From Larix sibirica (Eukaryota; Streptophyta; Pinopsida; Pinales; Pinaceae), in assembly GCA_004151065.3 (NCBI GenBank), contig NWUY0300013228.1, forward strand, positions 19,059 through 39,386: a stretch of 20,328 nt of DNA, given 5' to 3'. The position numbers and the translations under genes are program-made. The notes under the pieces are model-generated. The model did no database searches, was not told the origin of the DNA, and saw only the letters and a program-made list of their open reading frames with translations. Positions 1 to 7,903 of the stretch are shown in pieces. Position 1 is the first letter of the stretch. Each line of letters starts with the position of its first letter.

Positions 1-1250
1 AAGATAAAACCCCAAAATATTGTCTTCTTGATGCTTCTTGAACCCTTGACTAGTCTTCCTTGGATCTACGCACTTTTCCTCTTTCTTGAGCAAATTGGGG
101 TGTTGCAAATAAGCCACCTTTACTTATATTTATACTAGAAAAGGTCACTTTTATTACTAGGACAGCTTGCCTTCTTGACTAGGTCATTTTCCATTTTAAC
201 TGGGCCGACTTGACCATTTTACTGGGTCAATTTGACTGGTTCGACTTGTTCTAAGGCTGGTTGTTTCTTATGGAATATCTTCCAATGCTACTCAAAACAT
301 CAACACAAATCACTTGGATGTCCCTTTCTCTTGTCAAACTCACTCTATTGGCCTGTGCATAGGCTTCATCTACAATCTTGGGCTTGAATAGCATAACTTG
401 CCTCCTTATGTGATTGTAAAGGCCACTCAAGTAATTGAATACCATCGATGGGCTCTTGGGAGAGATCCTTAATTGAATGGATTTCTTCCAAACCTTTGTA
501 ATTTACTCTTGTACAATTTGTCCATGTGTTTGCTAGTAGTAATGTCAATGAATCAACTAGTACTATTCATACATAATAGGGTCATGTTAGGACTTGAGGA
601 GGTTTTTGAATAACCAATTCAGTTATTTGTAGGAGTCTCTCTCCACCCTAATGGTTTCAATGTAGATTTGCCACCAAGTCTATGCATGATCTTCTAATTT
701 GACTATGAAAAAACTATTTTATAATCTTCCCATATATTATGCACATGGAAATATTAGACTTGTAATTGTTGTAACCAATGGTTCAACTTAATTGCATCTA
801 CCTTAGTCTTGTAGGGCTTGAGCTTAACCTTCTCTTCCACTTTAAATAAGTATTGAGAAGGTTGGTTACTAGAGTCCTCCTTTTCAAGATTTCAATATTA
901 TTTCTCTTCCCTCGACTCCTATCCTCCTTCTCATTTTTTATTAAGTTGGGATGCTCCAAAAGGAGGTTGATATTTTTCCCAGTGATGGTCATTATTAATG
1001 ACATACTCATGAACTGTCAACAACTTGAGATTCCAACCTTGGAAATCTTAACTCCCCATCATCAATGTGTCTTTTCATACTCCGATCTATCAAATCCACA
1101 GATTGCGACTACCTATTTACCCTTCTTGTGCTAATCTATGGATCTATAGGCTACAACTTTCCTTGAAATTTAGACTTTTTAATTAATGTAAGGATACAAT
1201 ATGCTAAAACATAACGGATGCCCCCAAAACACCCTACTTTAACACCAATA
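1..1250 (-). pseudogene. gag: Ty3/gypsy gag and 5' leader, degraded, cut by the window edge
   Basis: On the minus strand this reads leader, gag N-terminus, then capsid-type gag (Retrotrans_gag family, the structural protein of the retroelement particle). The clearest piece is 251-445, with the frame YLSGLYNHIRRQV followed by LFKPKIVDEA, a typical plant gypsy gag C-terminal block. Upstream (about 560-760) are fragments in other frames, including a HYYQQ-like segment. 798-1010 aligns with the gag N-terminal part of the + strand copies near 14780-15000 (shared gene order and nucleotide similarity such as GGAGTTAA and TCTCAAGT blocks). Frameshifts and stops interrupt every domain, so it is a dead copy. 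The region left of 250 should hold the zinc knuckle, but I see no intact CCHC there. Family assignment is from my reading of motifs, not from a search. Confidence 0.75.
1232..1247 (-). other. Candidate degenerate primer-binding site (tRNA-iMet type)
   Basis: On the minus strand the sequence TGGTGTTAAAGTAGGG lies between the LTR-like block and gag. It matches 10 of 16 positions of the sequence complementary to the plant initiator tRNA 3' end (TGGTATCAGAGCCAGG). The homologous site in the + strand copy at 14578 matches 8 of 11 of that consensus at different positions, which supports decay from a shared iMet primer site. Confidence 0.35.
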
Positions 1251-1450
1251 TGATCTATAAACTACCTAGGATATTCCAATGGTTGGCTCACTATAACATT
1301 CCTTAAACTATTGCTACTTAAGTGAGCTTATGCTCTACTACATGACTATTCTTTTTGTACTTTCATTGATTAAATAGAAAAAATAAAACACACCATACAA
1401 ATCCTTTAACTATTGTGACATAAAACTGGGATTAAATAGCAAACACACAC
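1251..1450 (-). mobile_element. LTR-like block upstream of the minus-strand gag
   Basis: Read on the minus strand, this block aligns with 14400-14574. Shared landmarks in the same order are a TTTAATCAAT-A-TACAAAAA stretch, GAGCAT-A-CTCACT, CCAACCATTGGAATATCC and a TTTATA-ATCATAT end. It therefore looks like the 3' part of the 5' LTR of the same gypsy family. The outer LTR end is not clear. No second LTR for this element is in the window. Confidence 0.4.
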
Positions 1451-2635
1451 ATTCGAATGCCATGGATAGAACACTTTTCCTAAGAAACCTAATGTGGAAA
1501 AACCCAACAAGAAATGAAGGATTGTGCCTTTCTTCCTAATCAATGGAGAGTAAAAGGAAAAATATGTAGATTATAAATCTCATTGTGGAGCTTTGAAATA
1601 CTATGGCCTAATACAATCCCCTACATAGTGCTCTTCTTCTTTACTCTATTATCTCCCTACTCATCTCAATGGTTGCTCTACCATGGAACAACAAATTGCC
1701 ACAATAAGAGTTCAGTGCCTTTTCATCCTTTTGACTAGGGTTTTAACATCTTGTCTTTCGTGTTAAAGTTAAAGTCTTGGGTTCTCAAGATGCTTCTACA
1801 TGTCTCTAGTGGATTTTCATATGTTACTAACTTTGCATGGGTGAATCGTGGTGAGTTGTTGTTGTTGTCATGTGGGATTTTGGGGAATAATTGGATCGTT
1901 ATATTGTCATGGGCATAACTTTCACATACGAACTCCATTTGAGGTAAATAATTGGTCATTTGAAACTATTGTAGCATAGAATGCAGTGAAGACCTCCAAG
2001 ACAATTGTTCTTGAGGTTATAGACCCCCAATTTCCACTTCTTTAACCATGAACTAGATTATTTTAATATTGTATGTTAGTGTGGTTTTTAAAATTTGGCC
2101 CAAAGACTCGAATTGTGTCTTCTCCATTCCCTAACATCAATAATTTAAGATTCCCACTATATAAATATATATTAGATCAACCTCTTCAATTTGGCCCCTC
2201 TACCAACATGAAAAAAGCATTGTGGTTTTTTAGAACCTTCTATATACTATGGGTCAAACAATAGACTTTAAGTTCAATTCAAGCAAGATTGAGTAATAAT
2301 AAATATTGGTAACTTGAGCTTCGCCAACCTCACTTACCATGCAATGCAGTTTAGCTAATGCACGTATGATGTAATGTCTTTTTGGCTTTTTATTTTTAAA
2401 TCATCGAATGGGTTGTATGTTAGTGTGGTAATGTCTTTCTGGCTTTCTAGACAAAAAATATCATTCTTTCTTTTACAGATTGGTAACACCCAAGCCTTCT
2501 ACATTCCCAAGGATGCATATCAGGCGTTAAATAAACACCCCACACAGACAGCATTTAATGTTAATGAGGATATAAACCGTCCATTTTCCTGCAACCTAAA
2601 ACGAATTTGTATGTGGCCGAAAAGATAATATTCAA
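1451..2635. other. No recognisable gene; short internal direct repeats
   Basis: AT-rich sequence with only short open frames that I cannot assign. Two short repeats are visible. TGTATGTTAGTGTGGT occurs at 2070-2085 and 2414-2429. A 19-bp GTAATGTCTTT-TGGCTTT block occurs at 2371-2389 and 2428-2446 with one mismatch. A pyrimidine tract ending in ACAG near 2478 resembles a splice acceptor, but no coding frame downstream supports an exon. Confidence 0.4.
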
Positions 2636-2639
2636 AAAC

Positions 2640-2710
2640 CGCTAGAAGGAGGGCTTGAACCTCCGAGCTTGTGGTTAACCACAGGCTCTAACCAACTGAG
2701 CTATTCCAGC
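2640..2710 (-). pseudogene. trnN-GUU pseudogene: tRNA-Asn pseudogene with deleted anticodon loop
   Basis: On the minus strand this is a near-perfect plant nuclear tRNA-Asn. The acceptor stem GCTGGAA/TTCTAGC, the D arm GCTC-AGTTGGTTA-GAGC and the T arm GGAGG-TTCAAGC-CCTCC are all intact. The anticodon arm reads TGTGG-TTAA-CCACA. Plant tRNA-Asn has a 7-base loop CTGTTAA here, so three bases (CTG), including the first anticodon base, are missing and only a 4-base loop remains. Total length is 71 instead of 74. A run of five T follows directly downstream (2634-2638 on the minus strand), so the Pol III terminator survives. It could still be transcribed but could not decode Asn. Confidence 0.88.
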
Positions 2711-3060
2711 CGCAACAGCCTTTGGGAATATCTGATTTTCAATTTATAATTGAATAATACATAGTGAGATTTAAAAAATATATCAATCAGTTAAATTATT
2801 AGGATTGGAATCCATGTGACGTGGGCAAAAACCAGGACGACAAAGGATATGCTGATCCAGCAGCGTCCTTGATAAACCTGTGATTCTGCATTTTAGTTCC
2901 GTGTTTGTTTGAATCTCTTTAGTCTTCATGATCGGACAAAGAAGTGGTGGACAATTCAATTTATATGGCTGTGACAGAGGTGTTGTTGGACTCAAGATGG
3001 AGCAGAAGATAATGTAAAAAAGAAGATATTCAATAGAGAGGAAGAGATGAATGGAAGAAA
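2711..3060. other. No recognisable gene
   Basis: Intergenic sequence between the tRNA-Asn pseudogene and an LTR-like block. A 70-residue open frame on the minus strand (2783-2995) has no recognisable motif. I see no RNA gene here. Confidence 0.4.
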
Positions 3061-3103
3061 ATCGAACACTCTCTCTTATTTTGTGTAATATTTCATTCTC
3101 ATT

Positions 3104-3218
3104 ACCTGTGGATATTCATGCTGTAAATTTATCTGTGAATATGCATGCTATAAACTAAAAGGAGGTTTACTAGTTCTAAAGAATTTTGCTATATTTATCT
3201 GTGAATATGCATGCTATA
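3104..3218 (+). repeat. 26-bp direct repeat in an LTR-like block
   Basis: The 26-bp string beginning ATTTATCTGTGAATATG is present exactly at 3127-3152 and 3193-3218. A more diverged third version lies at about 3104-3126. The block sits just upstream of a possible primer-binding-like TGGTACGAGACC (3265-3276) and of gag/RT relics on the same strand, so it may be LTR sequence of that element. That link is inference. Confidence 0.5.
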
Positions 3219-3581
3219 TATTCTTTAGTTGTAAATTTGACGACTTATCATTGAAATCGCCAAGTGGTACGAGACCTTGATTTGTGTTGTTTTATTGATT
3301 AAATTTTGGTTGCGTTATCTCTTTGTGGAGAGAATTCTACAAGAATATTGTAGAACTGGCGTATGATAAAAGAGATTTTGGAGTCCAGAAATTTTGTGAC
3401 AGAGAATGGTGGAGAGAGCAGGTAGAGGAATTCCTCTAGGAAGAAGACACATAAGACTATGAAGAGTAGAAATTGGAGATGATATTGCAGTGTCGCTATA
3501 TACGTTGACACTGAAAAATGAAGAGTGTTTACAAAATTGAATGATGAAATTAATGTAGAAAAAGAGAGTTCACAAGTGTTA

Positions 3582-3645
3582 CAGAGTGGGATTTGAACTT
3601 GAGTGGGGAGGATAATAACATTCCACTTAAGCACCCAATGTTTGG
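3582..3645 (-). repeat. Possible tRNA-like (SINE-type) Pol III promoter relic
   Basis: On the minus strand TGGGTGCTTAAGTGG (3637-3623) resembles a Pol III A box, and AAGTTCAAATCCC (3600-3588) is a good B box, at a tRNA-like spacing. The stems do not form a cloverleaf. It may be a SINE head or a decayed tRNA inserted in the LTR element; chance resemblance is possible. Confidence 0.28.
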
Positions 3646-4114
3646 TCAATGTTGAAGTCTTACAAATTGACCTTAAGTGTAGCAAAGAATTTGTCTGGAA
3701 AAATGTGGAAAAAATTAAGAAACAAGATAAAGAGAAAAGAAATTTGTAGAAAGAGGACAATCCAGTGGAAGAAAAGAACATGTCATTGGAAGTTCTGAAA
3801 ATAAAAATTTCAGAAGCGGTTATGATTTCAACAAAGGACATGAATATTGTATTGATAGAGGGATAGAGGAATATTCATAGGCACATGCTTCAAAGTGTGG
3901 TGCGCAAGGAAATAAAGCAAGTGAATGTCCAGGAAATGTGAATGAAGAAGATAAGAAACTAAACTCATGTGATTGGAGAAAAATAATCAGTAGTGGAGAA
4001 TAACGTGTATGAAGTTCATTGAGAACATGAGAATTTCAATGAAGTGCAATACTTGTTGTACTTGCATCGAAGAAAGGGGATGAATGGAAGATGTGCATGG
4101 ATTCCAAAGACAAA

Positions 4115-4166
4115 CAAAATAATGATGTAGTTTTCCTTTACAAAATAATGATGAAGTTTTCCTTTA
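4115..4166 (+). repeat. 26-bp tandem duplication inside RT relic
   Basis: The unit CAAAATAATGATG-AGTTTTC and its continuation occurs at 4115-4140 and again at 4141-4166 with one mismatch. Because 26 is not a multiple of 3, it moves the RT frame, so it arose in, or killed, the element. Confidence 0.8.
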
Positions 4167-4466
4167 CTCCTTGTAGAGATATAATGGATTGTTTGAATGG
4201 TATCGGATATTTTGATTATATGAAAACACCACAACTCTTTATGAAACATGAGGAAACACCACAATTGCTTTAATTTCTCGGTATGATCACAATCTGCCTA
4301 AGCATAACAAACTACCATTATGATCAATAAATGACGACATTTCAAAATGGAAATGGAATTGGACATTATACAAGCCACATCGCAGTTCACCTTGCATGGA
4401 TGGATATAGACAAAATGTTGAAGTCACGTTTCAGTTCAGTTGAGGATGGATGGATAAGGAGAAGGC

Positions 4467-4631
4467 AAATTTCATTTCAGTTGTAGATGGATAATGTTCA
4501 CTCAAAATAGAAGCCACGTCTGATACAGGATATCATATCAGCGCCCGGTTTCGAATTTCATTTCAGTTGTAGATGGATGCAAAATAGAAGCCACATCTGA
4601 AACAGGATATAATATCAGACCCAGGTTTCGA
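4467..4631 (+). repeat. Tandem duplication that copies the tRNA-iMet 3' end
   Basis: Two successive units each start AATTTCATTTCAGTTGTAGA and contain AAAATAGAAGCCAC, CAGGATAT and then the 3' end of the iMet tRNA in antisense. The best-matched parts are 4504-4554 and 4581-4631: 51 bases with six differences. In the second unit the tRNA continues as the full gene (4613-4684). In the first only the last 19 tRNA bases (4536-4554, three differences) are present. A third, more diverged unit may start near 4412. Confidence 0.75.
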
Positions 4632-4684
4632 TCCTGGGACCTGTGGGTTATGGGCCCACCACGCTTCCGCTGCGCCACTCTGAT
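4613..4684 (-). tRNA. tRNA-iMet-CAT: tRNA-Met initiator (CAT)
   Basis: A 72-base plant cytosolic initiator tRNA on the minus strand. It starts ATCAGAG (the A1-T72 pair typical of initiators) and has D arm GCGC-AGCGGAA-GCGT. The anticodon arm is GTGGG-CCCATAA-CCCAC with anticodon CAT, including the three G-C pairs characteristic of initiators. The T arm is CCAGG-ATCGAAA-CCTGG, with A54 as in eukaryotic initiators. The only flaw is a G7/G66 mismatch in the acceptor stem, where C66 is expected. A CAA motif lies a short way upstream, as common for plant tRNA genes. The first T run downstream (antisense of AAAA at 4581-4584) is about 29 bases away, so termination may be inefficient. It sits 111 bases from the divergent tRNA-Glu. 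It also matches the primer tRNA implied by the gypsy primer-site relics in this window. Confidence 0.93.
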
Positions 4685-4795
4685 GGCAGATGATTGAATG
4701 GATCCACGATTCATGCCCCATTAGCAGTATTGAAAGGGTAACCCTTACCCTTGACTAATTTGAACTAATAATAATATGCATTTGATTCAAGTATC

Positions 4796-4869
4796 TCTGT
4801 TGTCGTCTAGTCCAGGTAGTATACCTGGTTTTCACCCAGGCGACCCGGGTTCAAATCCCGGCAACGGAA
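4796..4869 (+). tRNA. tRNA-Glu-TTC: tRNA-Glu (TTC)
   Basis: A 74-base cloverleaf. The acceptor TCTGTTG/CAACGGA has one G-T wobble. The anticodon arm is CCTGG-TTTTCAC-CCAGG with anticodon TTC. The T arm is CCGGG-TTCAAAT-CCCGG with a perfect stem, and the discriminator is A. The D arm is slightly worn: GTCT pairs with GTAT, where GGAT is usual, giving one mismatch. Upstream, TTCAAG lies within 10 bases of the start, in keeping with the plant tRNA CAA motif, and AT-rich sequence lies further up. A TTTT terminator begins 8 bases downstream. It is probably transcribed. Whether the D-arm change weakens it is unknown. Confidence 0.9.
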
Positions 4870-4876
4870 TTGAGAA

Positions 4877-4880
4877 TTTT
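4877..4880 (+). terminator. Pol III terminator of tRNA-Glu
   Basis: TTTT starting 8 bases after the tRNA-Glu discriminator base, the usual minimal Pol III stop signal. Confidence 0.55.
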
Positions 4881-4898
4881 ATTTCTGTCGCTCTCCAG

Positions 4899-5112
4899 CA
4901 GTTTTGGAGGAATGAGAATGACCGAACCATCGATTTTCCCTGCAATTTTGGAGGAATGAGAATGACCCATCGATTTTTCTAGCTGAGAAGATTTTGAGGA
5001 ATGGGATTTGGTTTCCATACATCGGCTTCAAATTCCGGCAACGGAACGAAACATTTTATATTTTCCCTCTCTGCAGTTTTGGAGGAATGAGAATCACCCA
5101 TCGATTTTCCGA
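4899..5112 (+). repeat. Repeats downstream of tRNA-Glu, with a tRNA-Glu 3' fragment
   Basis: A motif of about 35 bases (TTTTGGAGGAATGAGAATCA or ...GA, then CCATCGATTTT) occurs three times, starting near 4899, 4943 and 5074. The third is preceded at 5023-5046 by a copy of the last 24 bases of tRNA-Glu (CTTCAAATTCCGGCAACGGA compared with GTTCAAATCCCGGCAACGGA). The tRNA 3' half and its flank were therefore duplicated together. Confidence 0.75.
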
Positions 5113-5591
5113 GCAGTGTATACTTCGGAATGGGATTTATATATTATAGGGAAAAAAATGGGAAGTTGACTCACAAGCATGTACTTCTCTTTCTTAGATA
5201 GAACCAGTAAGACTTATTTGACATGAAGGCATTTTTGAAAGGATGTATAGAGCAATAGCACCATTGGGCGGAAGATATTTTGCAAGTGAACAAATAAGTA
5301 TTATAGGACTAAAAATACAAATGGAGCATGAGATACAAGTAGCACAATCACTTAACTTGTGGTTTGTGGTTGATGAATGTAGATAGACTACAAGTGCCGC
5401 GAAATTTCTATTATCCATATATTTTATCACATGTAAACTGAGATATATATATATATTACGAATTTGGAACAACGTTTATAAAATAAATCTTCACAATCCA
5501 TACCTCTCATTTTTTTGCAACCTAGGAAGAGGACTCTTCCTCACCGACCCCAAATTGTAAAATGTAAATACCTATGGGCGTAATCAAACCA
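5113..5591. other. No recognisable gene; short AT microsatellite
   Basis: AT-rich sequence with an (AT)n run at about 5443-5457. A 92-residue minus-strand open frame (5194-5472) shows no family motif. Homology to gypsy pol starts near 5592. Confidence 0.45.
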
Positions 5592-5654
5592 TATTCTCCT
5601 TTATTAAACATAGGATTGTGTAGACAATCCATATGTGACGTGAAGAAGCAATTG

Positions 5655-6092
5655 TATGAATTATTGGAGTAAGGACTCATAAGAGCAAGTACCTCACCAT
5701 GTGATTCCCTTGTTATTTTAGTAGCAAAGGAGGATGAGATTTGGAGAATGTGTATTGACTATATAACTCTAAACAAAATCACTTGGATCAATGACTTGTT
5801 TAATTGGCTAACACATGTAACTTACTTCACCAAGTTGGATATGAAATCTAGGTATCATCAAATCTTGATGAAGGAAGAAGACACTTGTAATACCTCCTTA
5901 GAGATTAAGCAAGTTTTGTATGAATGGTTTGGAATGCCCTTATGTTTGAGTAATGCACCAATTGCTTTAATGTGTTTAATGAATGATGTGTTGTACCCAT
6001 TCATAGATTCATTTGTCATAGTATATCTAGATGGCATTTTGATTTGTAGTTCTACTTGGGAGGAGCATGTTGTACATCTAAAGAAGGTGTAG
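5655..6092 (+). pseudogene. gypsy reverse transcriptase with YLDG in place of YLDD
   Basis: The frame runs YELLE, GLIRASTSPC, WRMCIDY--LNK, YFTKLDMKSRYHQI, YEWFGMPLCLSNAP and VYLDGILI--STWEEHV. These are the successive RT blocks of plant gypsy elements. The catalytic YLDD box is YLDG: the second Asp is a GGC codon at 6033-6035. The KSGYHQ block has Arg for Gly. A TAA interrupts after YELLE, and TAG ends the open part at 6092, after which homology continues in frame (KNKCVSFL and onward). Without the Asp the polymerase would be inactive. The minus-strand 123-residue frame over this region is a shadow. Confidence 0.88.
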
Positions 6093-6114
6093 GAGACACT
6101 ATGAAAACAACAAT

Positions 6115-6640
6115 TGCTAGTAAACAAAAATAAGTGTGTGAGTTTTCTAGCTAATCCCTGTGTACTCAGGGAATGTGATCCCACTTCTATTATTGTCATT
6201 GAAGTTAGGAGTTTTGTGGAAGATGCCAAAATCTTCTTAGAAAGTGCATAGCATCATTTTTATCTATGGAAGCACCACTTCACAATGTGACAATGAAAGG
6301 AAATAATTTCCATTGGGGTGAGAATATAAAAAGAAAATTGTGAAGGATTGAGGTATAGTATTAGCTAAGCCTTAGTCCTAACACTACATAATTTGTAGAA
6401 GCAATATAAAATGGAAACTAATGCTAGTGGGCATGTTATGGGTGCAATGTTGATGCAAGGGGAGAGGTTGGTCTTCTATCATTAAGACCTATTCCATGAA
6501 GCATTACTAAACTACCAAACTTGAGCTCTATGCTTTAGTACAAGTAATTAATAAGTAGATGCATTATTTATTGGGTAAGGAGACCATTATCCATATTGAT
6601 CACCAATCTCTTGCATACTTGCAGGATATGAGTAAACATT
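6115..6640 (+). pseudogene. gypsy connection and RNase H domain relic
   Basis: After the RT fingers/palm, the sequence reads FLRKCIASFLSMEAPLH in one frame and then, near 6411, ETNASGHVMGAMLMQGE. Further on come ELYALVQVI and HIDHQSLAYLQD. These are the gypsy RNase H landmarks (normally TDASG, KELYAL and HTDHQSL). The first catalytic Asp is Asn (AAT at 6420-6422). There are at least three frame changes and several stops. Confidence 0.75.
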
Positions 6641-6929
6641 GAAAGCAACACATTTAAAAGGATGTGATTTTTACAATAGTTTTATCTAGTGATTAAATAT
6701 AAGAAGGTCACTACCAACAAGTTGGATGATTTATTGTCAAGATCGATGATACCAACAATCACAACTTTGGGAAGATCCACTCGCCCATGAGGCATGCAAT
6801 TGCAAATAATTTTTTTTTGAAGATGAGGACTTCAAGGGAGTGTATCAAAGAATTGTAAGGTCATCATGAAGTGGTATATGGAGATATTAAGGCTTAAACC
6901 CATCTCCAATCTAAGTTACTCTACAATTT

Positions 6930-7205
6930 GGGAATATGTGTTTGTTAAAGGGAGAAATAATATAGCTAGTAAGGATGCTCATACTTCCAAGATTTTTGGC
7001 ATTTCGGTGTTGGGAAGACTATGGATAAATTCCATAGGTATGTCTATTGGCCTAAGATGCAGGAAGAAGTGGGTAGGTTTATCCAATACCGTATATTGTG
7101 TTGTTCCAACAAGCTTAGCAATATGAATCAATGAATTTACAATCCACTTGCAATCCCTGCAAATCTATGGGAAAGTATAGCCATGGACTTTGTTGGGAAG
7201 TATAT
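6930..7205 (+). pseudogene. gypsy integrase N-terminus (zinc domain and core start)
   Basis: Frames here give DAHTSKI then, shifted, GHFGVGKT--KFHRYVYWPKMQEEVGRF, then a CC pair, and finally NPLAIP and WESIAMDFVG. This is the HHCC zinc-binding domain followed by the first strand of the integrase core of Ty3/gypsy elements. The core ends abruptly: the downstream catalytic residues are not on this strand. Confidence 0.75.
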
Positions 7206-7460
7206 CATTTATACATTGATTGACATATCCATTGTCATGGGTCTCAATGTGATAGCTTCAATGGTTATGTGCTTTGAGCTTCATGAAGGAGGTCTTGGGG
7301 TCGATCCTCCATGCTATCTACATCCACTATGTGCCTCACACAATGTCCATATTGGGTCAAGCATTGTTATAATCAATGTCAATGGCTTTACATTGGGTAC
7401 TATCTAGGAAATGTATGGAAGTGCCTAGGTGTTTCCTTGTGAGGTTTTCCTTGGACAAAA
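7206..7460. other. No recognisable feature
   Basis: The open frame 7183-7407 continues from the integrase core start but loses all similarity to the domain after MDFVG, so it is chance readthrough into other sequence. Confidence 0.4.
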
Positions 7461-7532
7461 ATTGTTGTCATCTAGTCCAGTTAGGATAATTAGTTTCACC
7501 AAGGAAACCTGAATTCACATAGTGATTATTTA
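7461..7532 (+). pseudogene. trnE pseudogene: Degraded tRNA-Glu-like sequence
   Basis: Aligns along its length with the tRNA-Glu at 4796. It shares TTGTTGTC near the 5' end, then TCTAGTCCAG-TAG-ATA, TTTCACC, then GG-A-ACC and TTCA of the T loop. The 5' two thirds are well conserved, including GGAT in the D arm. The anticodon loop has lost one base, and the T and acceptor stems no longer pair. It is a decayed tRNA gene or the head of a tRNA-derived element. Confidence 0.65.
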
Positions 7533-7608
7533 TTAAAAGTATCTATTTTGTGATGCATTACTCCAAAAAGAATAAATAAGTTCAAAGAAACACACAAATG
7601 CAATGAAT

Positions 7609-7682
7609 GTTGGAATTGCTTAATTAGTTAGGGATTGTGGTTGTTAACCACAAGGTTGAAGGTTCAATCCCTCCACATGTTA
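7609..7682 (+). pseudogene. trnN pseudogene: Degraded tRNA-Asn-like sequence (GTT loop intact)
   Basis: Colinear over 74 positions with plant tRNA-Asn. The anticodon arm TGTGG-TTGTTAA-CCACA is perfect, with anticodon GTT. The T loop is TTCAATC with one mismatch in its stem. The D arm is eroded and the 3' acceptor strand (ACATGTT) does not pair with GTTGGAA. No T run follows. It lies 76 bases after the Glu-like relic on the same strand. A SINE head is an alternative, because its end CCACATGT recurs in the tRNA-like sequence at 12397-12470. Confidence 0.7.
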
Positions 7683-7744
7683 CACATATATCATGAGATA
7701 TAGAGTTTTGGTAAATAATATATTAAATTTTGGATATATATGAA

Positions 7745-7804
7745 ATTATTCCAAGGATAATATACATACATATGTACATACATAAATATAATCCTTGGAA
7801 TAAT
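7745..7804. repeat. Inverted repeat, 14-bp perfect arms
   Basis: ATTATTCCAAGGAT (7745-7758) and its exact reverse complement ATCCTTGGAATAAT (7791-7804) flank a 32-base AT-rich loop that itself contains a near-palindromic ACATACATATGTACATA. It could be a small MITE or a cruciform-forming site; no target duplication was identified. Confidence 0.7.
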
Positions 7805-7903
7805 TCCCTGGGAAATTTGTGGGCACTTCCCCCTATTCTGAGGATGGCACCTAGTCTAAAGTGGCACCAACCAAATGAGCATAATAGAGATTTTCAAAGC
7901 TTC

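Larger units (their letters stand above)
3260..4240 (+). pseudogene. LTR retrotransposon relic: gag zinc knuckle plus reverse transcriptase start
   Basis: Near 3888-3935 the sequence encodes CFK then, after one extra base, CGAQGNKASEC. This is a CX2CX4HX4C gag zinc knuckle with His replaced by Asn. At about 4042-4225 it encodes SAILVVLASKKG, WKMCMDSK and then, shifted in frame, RDIMDCLNGIGYF. These match the Ty3/gypsy RT blocks normally written as ALLVPKKDG, WRMCVDSR and a D-D-ML/MD-L-G segment. Knuckle and RT are only about 100 bases apart, so protease and the linker are deleted. A 26-bp tandem duplication inside the RT (4115-4166) shifts the frame. The stretch 3300-3800 may be gag but I cannot place domains in it. 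Confidence 0.6.
5592..7205 (+). mobile_element. pol: Ty3/gypsy pol relic: RT, RNase H, start of integrase
   Basis: The order of domains, RT then RNase H then integrase zinc domain then integrase core start, is the Ty3/gypsy order (copia has integrase before RT). Several frameshifts and stops divide it, so no polyprotein can be made. There is no recognisable protease upstream and homology stops soon after the integrase core begins (WESIAMDFVG near 7169-7197). The missing downstream part of pol is found at 8637-9487 on the opposite strand. No LTR is seen directly on either side of this piece. Confidence 0.85.

Noticed and set aside
853-1134. 93-residue plus-strand frame over the left gag
   Set aside because: Shadow of the minus-strand gag N-terminus, which aligns with the gag copies at 14640 and 17976.
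2374-2628. Possible exon after a pyrimidine tract ending in ACAG
   Set aside because: No matching donor, no recognisable domain, and the frame ends right before the tRNA-Asn pseudogene.
3299-3841. 180-residue minus-strand open frame, hydrophobic and membrane-like
   Set aside because: The opposite strand is strongly purine-rich, so minus-strand stop codons are rare and the Phe/Leu/Ser-rich product is a composition effect. The plus strand carries retroelement gag/RT relics in the same area.
5858-6229. 123-residue minus-strand frame
   Set aside because: Lies antisense to the gypsy reverse transcriptase and shows no motif of its own.
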